15,871 nt of DNA, from the NCBI GenBank assembly GCA_036641735.1, contig JAVWEG010000052.1:1-15871 (forward strand), read 5' to 3'. The DNA comes from JAGPHI01 sp036641735 (GTDB taxonomy: Bacteria > Bacillota > Clostridia > Oscillospirales > Ruminococcaceae). Below the pieces are notes generated by a model, which had not been told where the DNA came from, made no database searches, and saw nothing but the letters and a program-made list of their open reading frames with translations. This document shows, piece after piece, positions 13,142-15,871 of this stretch (position 1 is its first letter; the number at the start of each line of letters is the position of its first letter). The translations under genes were made by a program, and so were the position numbers.

Positions 13142-13905
13142 TCGCACACCCTCACTCGCTTTACCTCTGTGCATTTTCCGCTTTCATCTAAGGTGAAAAG
13201 CGCACCGTTTATTGCGCATTTTCCGCTTGCTGTTTTAAAGCGCACAGGTAAATGCAAACGCTGCTTTGTAATGGCAAGCTGCGGCTCTACACCAAGCACA
13301 GAGTAAACAGGGCCGCTCATTCCCACATCGGTAATATATCCTGTGCCAAGAGGCAATATTTGCTCGTCGGCAGTAGCTACGTGTGTATGTGTGCCGAATA
13401 TTGCAGATACGCGCCCGTCAAGATAATAAGCAAAGGCTTCCTTTTCGGCGGTTGCCTCAGCGTGAAAATCTATTATTTTATATTTGGCATTGCTGTTTTT
13501 TATTATTTTATCGGCACAGTTAAATGGGTTATCAAGCGGCTCCATAAATGCAACACCGCTGATATTTGCTATTAGCACAGAGTATTTGCCATAATCAAGC
13601 TCACAATAAGATGCGTTGCTGTCTTGATTAGGATAATTTGCAGGCATAAGTACAGTATCATTTTCTGTATATAGCTCTGCGCTTGCACGGCGCAAAGCGT
13701 GGTTGCCAGTAGTTATCACGTCTACCGCGTGGCAAAACAGCTCGTTTACAATATTTTCAGTAATTCCCGTACCGGAGGTGTCGGCATTTTCTCCGTTTGC
13801 AATACATATATCGGCGCCAAGCTCTGATTTCAGTGATGGCAGGCGGCGGCATATAATATCCATACCGCCATCGCCCACTATATCACCAATACATAATATC
13901 TTCAA
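13138..13905 (-). CDS. ymdB: YmdB-type 2',3'-cyclic nucleotide phosphodiesterase
   Basis: A 255-residue cytoplasmic metallophosphoesterase of the YmdB/TIGR00282 family. In Bacillus subtilis the enzyme hydrolyses 2',3'-cyclic nucleotides and affects RNA levels, biofilm and motility gene expression. Metal and active-site residues are all in place: GD at 7-8 (Asp8), ANGEN (36-40, Glu39, Asn40), TGNH (66-69, Asn68, His69), DFHAEATAEK (146-155, His148) and GTHTHVATAD (171-180, His173, His175). After GNH the sequence reads ALRR where most relatives have a W/D-containing stretch, a modest deviation. The start is TTG at 13905, with GGAG 8 nt upstream and only 2 bp after the lepA stop, so ymdB is translated from the lepA transcript. 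The length is slightly short of the usual ~260-265. Confidence 0.92.
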   Translation of the reverse strand: MKILCIGDIVGDGGMDIICRRLPSLKSELGADICIANGENADTSGTGITENIVNELFCHAVDVITTGNHALRRASAELYTENDTVLMPANYPNQDSNASYCELDYGKYSVLIANISGVAFMEPLDNPFNCADKIIKNSNAKYKIIDFHAEATAEKEAFAYYLDGRVSAIFGTHTHVATADEQILPLGTGYITDVGMSGPVYSVLGVEPQLAITKQRLHLPVRFKTASGKCAINGALFTLDESGKCTEVKRVRVCE

Positions 13906-13907
13906 AT

Positions 13908-15713
13908 TTAATCTCCATCCAGCTTTAATACTGCGGTAAATGCTTCACTTGGCACCTCTACGCTGCCAAGCTTGCGCATTTTCTTTTTGCCTTCTTTTTG
14001 CTTTTCAAGCAGCTTTTTTTTACGTGAAATATCACCGCCATAGCATTTGGCAAGCACATCTTTACGCATAGCTTTTACGGTTTCGCGCGCTATTACCTTG
14101 CCGCCTATTGCCGCTTGTATCGGTATTTCAAACATTTGCCGCGGAATATTGTCTTTTAGGCGCTCCGCAAGGCGGCGACCTTTATTATAAGCGGTATCCG
14201 CGTGTACTATCATAGACAATGCATCCACAGGCTCTGAGTTTAGTAAAATGTCCAGCTTTACCAGCTTAGACGGCTCAAAGCCGCGCATTTCATAATCGTA
14301 GCTTGCGTATCCGCGGCTGCGGCTCTTTATTGCATCAAAAAAGTCGTACACTATCTCGCCGAGCGGCAAAAGATAATGTAAATCTACACGAGTGGCATCC
14401 ATATATTTCATATCCTGTAAAGTGCCGCGCCTATTTTGGCACAGCTCCATAAGGCTGCCCACATATTCGCTGGGAGTGTAAATATGCGCTTCTACAAAAG
14501 GCTCTTCGGCAGAAGCTATTTTAGAGGGATCGGGGTAATTTGTAGGGTTATCTATCAGCTTTACAGTACCGTCTGTCATTGTAATGCGATATTCCACGCT
14601 TGGAGCAGTGGTGATAATATCAAGGTCAAATTCACGCTCAATACGCTCTGTGATTATTTCAAGATGTAATAATCCCAAAAATCCACAACGAAAACCAAAC
14701 CCGAGCGCAATACTCGTTTCGGGATCAAACGACAGCGAAGCATCGTTCAGCTGTAATTTTTCCATCGCTTCTTTTAAATCGGGATAATCGGCACCGTCGG
14801 CAGGGTATATACCGCAAAACACCATAGGTGTAACCTTGCGATAGCCTTGCAACGGCTCTTTACAGGGCTTTGCTACATTTGTAACGGTATCGCCTACGTG
14901 AGTGTCGGCAAGAGATTTAATGCTTGCTGTAAAATAGCCTACCTCGCCTGCACTTAGCTCTTTACACGGGCTTAATGCCACAGCACCCATATGCCCAAGC
15001 TCTACTATAGTAAATTCGGCTTCGCCCTGCATCATACGCACAGTGTCGCCCACCTTTACAGTGCCGTCAAAAATGCGCATATATACTATTACACCCTTAT
15101 AGCTGTCATACACGGAGTCGAACACCAGCGCTTTAAGGGGCGCAGCTTCGTCTCCTGTAGGTGCAGGAACGTCGGTAACTACGCGCTCAAGCACGTCTAT
15201 AATACCTGTGCCAAGCTTTGCAGATACTCGCGGCGCATCAAGACAGGCAATGCCTATAACGTCCTCTACTTCTTGAGCTACGCGGTCAGGCTCTGCCGAT
15301 GGCAAATCTATTTTATTTAATATCGGCACAAGCTCTAAATTATGTTCAAGAGCTAAATAGGTGTTGGCAAGAGTTTGCGCTTCCACACCCTGGCTTGCAT
15401 CCACTACTAATATAGCACCCTCGCACGCGGCAAGGCTGCGGCTTACTTCGTAGCCAAAGTCCACGTGTCCCGGGGTATCAATAAGATTAAAATTATACGT
15501 TTCACCGTTTTTAGCCTTGTATTGCAGGCTTACAGCTCGCGCTTTAATGGTGATGCCACGCTCACGCTCTAAATCCATATTGTCGAGCAATTGGGCTTCC
15601 ATATTGCGCTTGTCTACAGCCTCGGTACATTCTAAAATGCGGTCGGCAAGGGTGGATTTACCGTGGTCAATATGAGCGATAATGCAGAAATTGCGAATGT
15701 TTTTATTAGACAC
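13908..15713 (-). CDS. lepA: Elongation factor 4 (LepA) translational GTPase
   Basis: A 601-residue translational GTPase that binds the ribosome and acts in initiation or back-translocation-type correction and 30S maturation. GTPase motifs: AHIDHGKST (13-21), the switch I segment ERERGITIK (49-57), DTPGHVDF (79-86), NKIDLPSA (133-140) and a SAKLG-type G5. EF-G-like domains II, III and V follow. The LepA-specific C-terminal domain is complete (IPIQAAIGGKVIARETVKAM, then CYGGDISRKKKLLEKQKEGKK). The length is exactly typical. The start is GTG at 15713, with GGGGGA 7 nt upstream. It appears to be the first gene of the seven-gene minus-strand run. The structured region 15750-15866 lies upstream and would be in its leader or promoter region. 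Confidence 0.97.
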   Translation of the reverse strand: MSNKNIRNFCIIAHIDHGKSTLADRILECTEAVDKRNMEAQLLDNMDLERERGITIKARAVSLQYKAKNGETYNFNLIDTPGHVDFGYEVSRSLAACEGAILVVDASQGVEAQTLANTYLALEHNLELVPILNKIDLPSAEPDRVAQEVEDVIGIACLDAPRVSAKLGTGIIDVLERVVTDVPAPTGDEAAPLKALVFDSVYDSYKGVIVYMRIFDGTVKVGDTVRMMQGEAEFTIVELGHMGAVALSPCKELSAGEVGYFTASIKSLADTHVGDTVTNVAKPCKEPLQGYRKVTPMVFCGIYPADGADYPDLKEAMEKLQLNDASLSFDPETSIALGFGFRCGFLGLLHLEIITERIEREFDLDIITTAPSVEYRITMTDGTVKLIDNPTNYPDPSKIASAEEPFVEAHIYTPSEYVGSLMELCQNRRGTLQDMKYMDATRVDLHYLLPLGEIVYDFFDAIKSRSRGYASYDYEMRGFEPSKLVKLDILLNSEPVDALSMIVHADTAYNKGRRLAERLKDNIPRQMFEIPIQAAIGGKVIARETVKAMRKDVLAKCYGGDISRKKKLLEKQKEGKKKMRKLGSVEVPSEAFTAVLKLDGD

Positions 15714-15749
15714 TTATTGTCCCCCATTATTTTTTAGTAATAAAATATT

Positions 15750-15866
15750 GCAGCTTCGCTGCGTACAACAAAAGTGATGTATCACTTTTGCGTGTTTCAA
15801 TGTTCTCAAAGACAAGGCGCAAGCCTTGTGAGCGCGAAGCGCTGTGGCGATAGCCACCTTTTAGGT
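15750..15866. repeat. Dense array of short perfect hairpins upstream of lepA
   Basis: Within 117 bp there are, in order: GCAGC-TTC-GCTGC (15750-15762); CAAAAGTGAT at 15769-15778 facing ATCACTTTTG at 15781-15790 across GT; ACAAGGC-GCAA-GCCTTGT (15812-15829); AGCGC-GAA-GCGCT (15831-15843); GTGGC-GATA-GCCAC (15844-15857); and ACCT-TTT-AGGT (15856-15866, sharing two bases with the previous one). All stems are perfect. One loop is a GNRA tetraloop (GCAA) on the plus strand. The first and fourth hairpins share the core GCGAAGC on one strand. No open reading frame or known RNA family is recognised. It resembles a modular intergenic repeat element or a structured leader. Confidence 0.75.
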
Positions 15867-15871
15867 TATTA

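Noticed and set aside
15742..15768. lepA promoter with TTGTAC as -35 and TATTTT as -10 across the first hairpin
   Set aside because: The spacer is only 15 bp and the -10 matches poorly, so I could not support it as a promoter.

Overview
The window looks like a chromosomal segment from a low-to-moderate GC Bacillota genome, most likely a gut-type clostridium (inferred). The signs are strong AGGAGG-type ribosome sites, AT-rich promoters, a YloU-FakA-RecG cluster, YmdB, the long clostridial form of PRPP synthetase and a DUF554 protein. A run of ten N at 8191-8200, placed inside an otherwise intact recG, shows that the sequence is a scaffolded draft or metagenome assembly.

Layout. The left end holds the 5' part of rlmB (minus strand, cut by the window edge) and a small tail-anchored membrane protein upstream of it. 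The stretch 635-1060 has no convincing complete gene. It carries three copies of a 10-bp GTTGAAAACT repeat and a short reading frame that looks coding but lacks an in-frame start, followed by a strong bidirectional terminator. A two-CBS-domain protein (minus) and a PRPP synthetase (plus) are divergently transcribed. The prs gene ends in a second strong bidirectional terminator.

From 5769 down to 2958 runs a minus-strand operon: a small membrane-anchored protein with a Cys-containing acidic tail, a CobW/G3E GTPase with a His/Cys-rich tandem-repeat insert, a second and divergent G3E-like GTPase carrying a C-terminal YcgQ/DUF1980-like domain, and a C_GCAxxG_C_C putative redox protein. I read this as a metal-handling operon; it is the most interesting system here. 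Its promoter lies back to back with the promoter of a plus-strand GT2 glycosyltransferase.

From 15713 down to 6720 seven minus-strand genes are packed tightly: lepA, ymdB, an orphan oligopeptide-type substrate-binding lipoprotein, yloU, fakA, recG and a DUF554 membrane protein. Most gaps are 2-23 bp, with one 4-bp overlap (ymdB and the lipoprotein). The exception is an 84-bp gap before recG, which holds an inverted repeat. This looks like one long housekeeping transcription unit for translation, RNA turnover, lipid/phosphate metabolism and DNA repair. Upstream of lepA, 15750-15866 is a dense run of five or six short perfect hairpins that no gene explains.

No tRNA, rRNA, CRISPR array, insertion sequence or phage gene was found.
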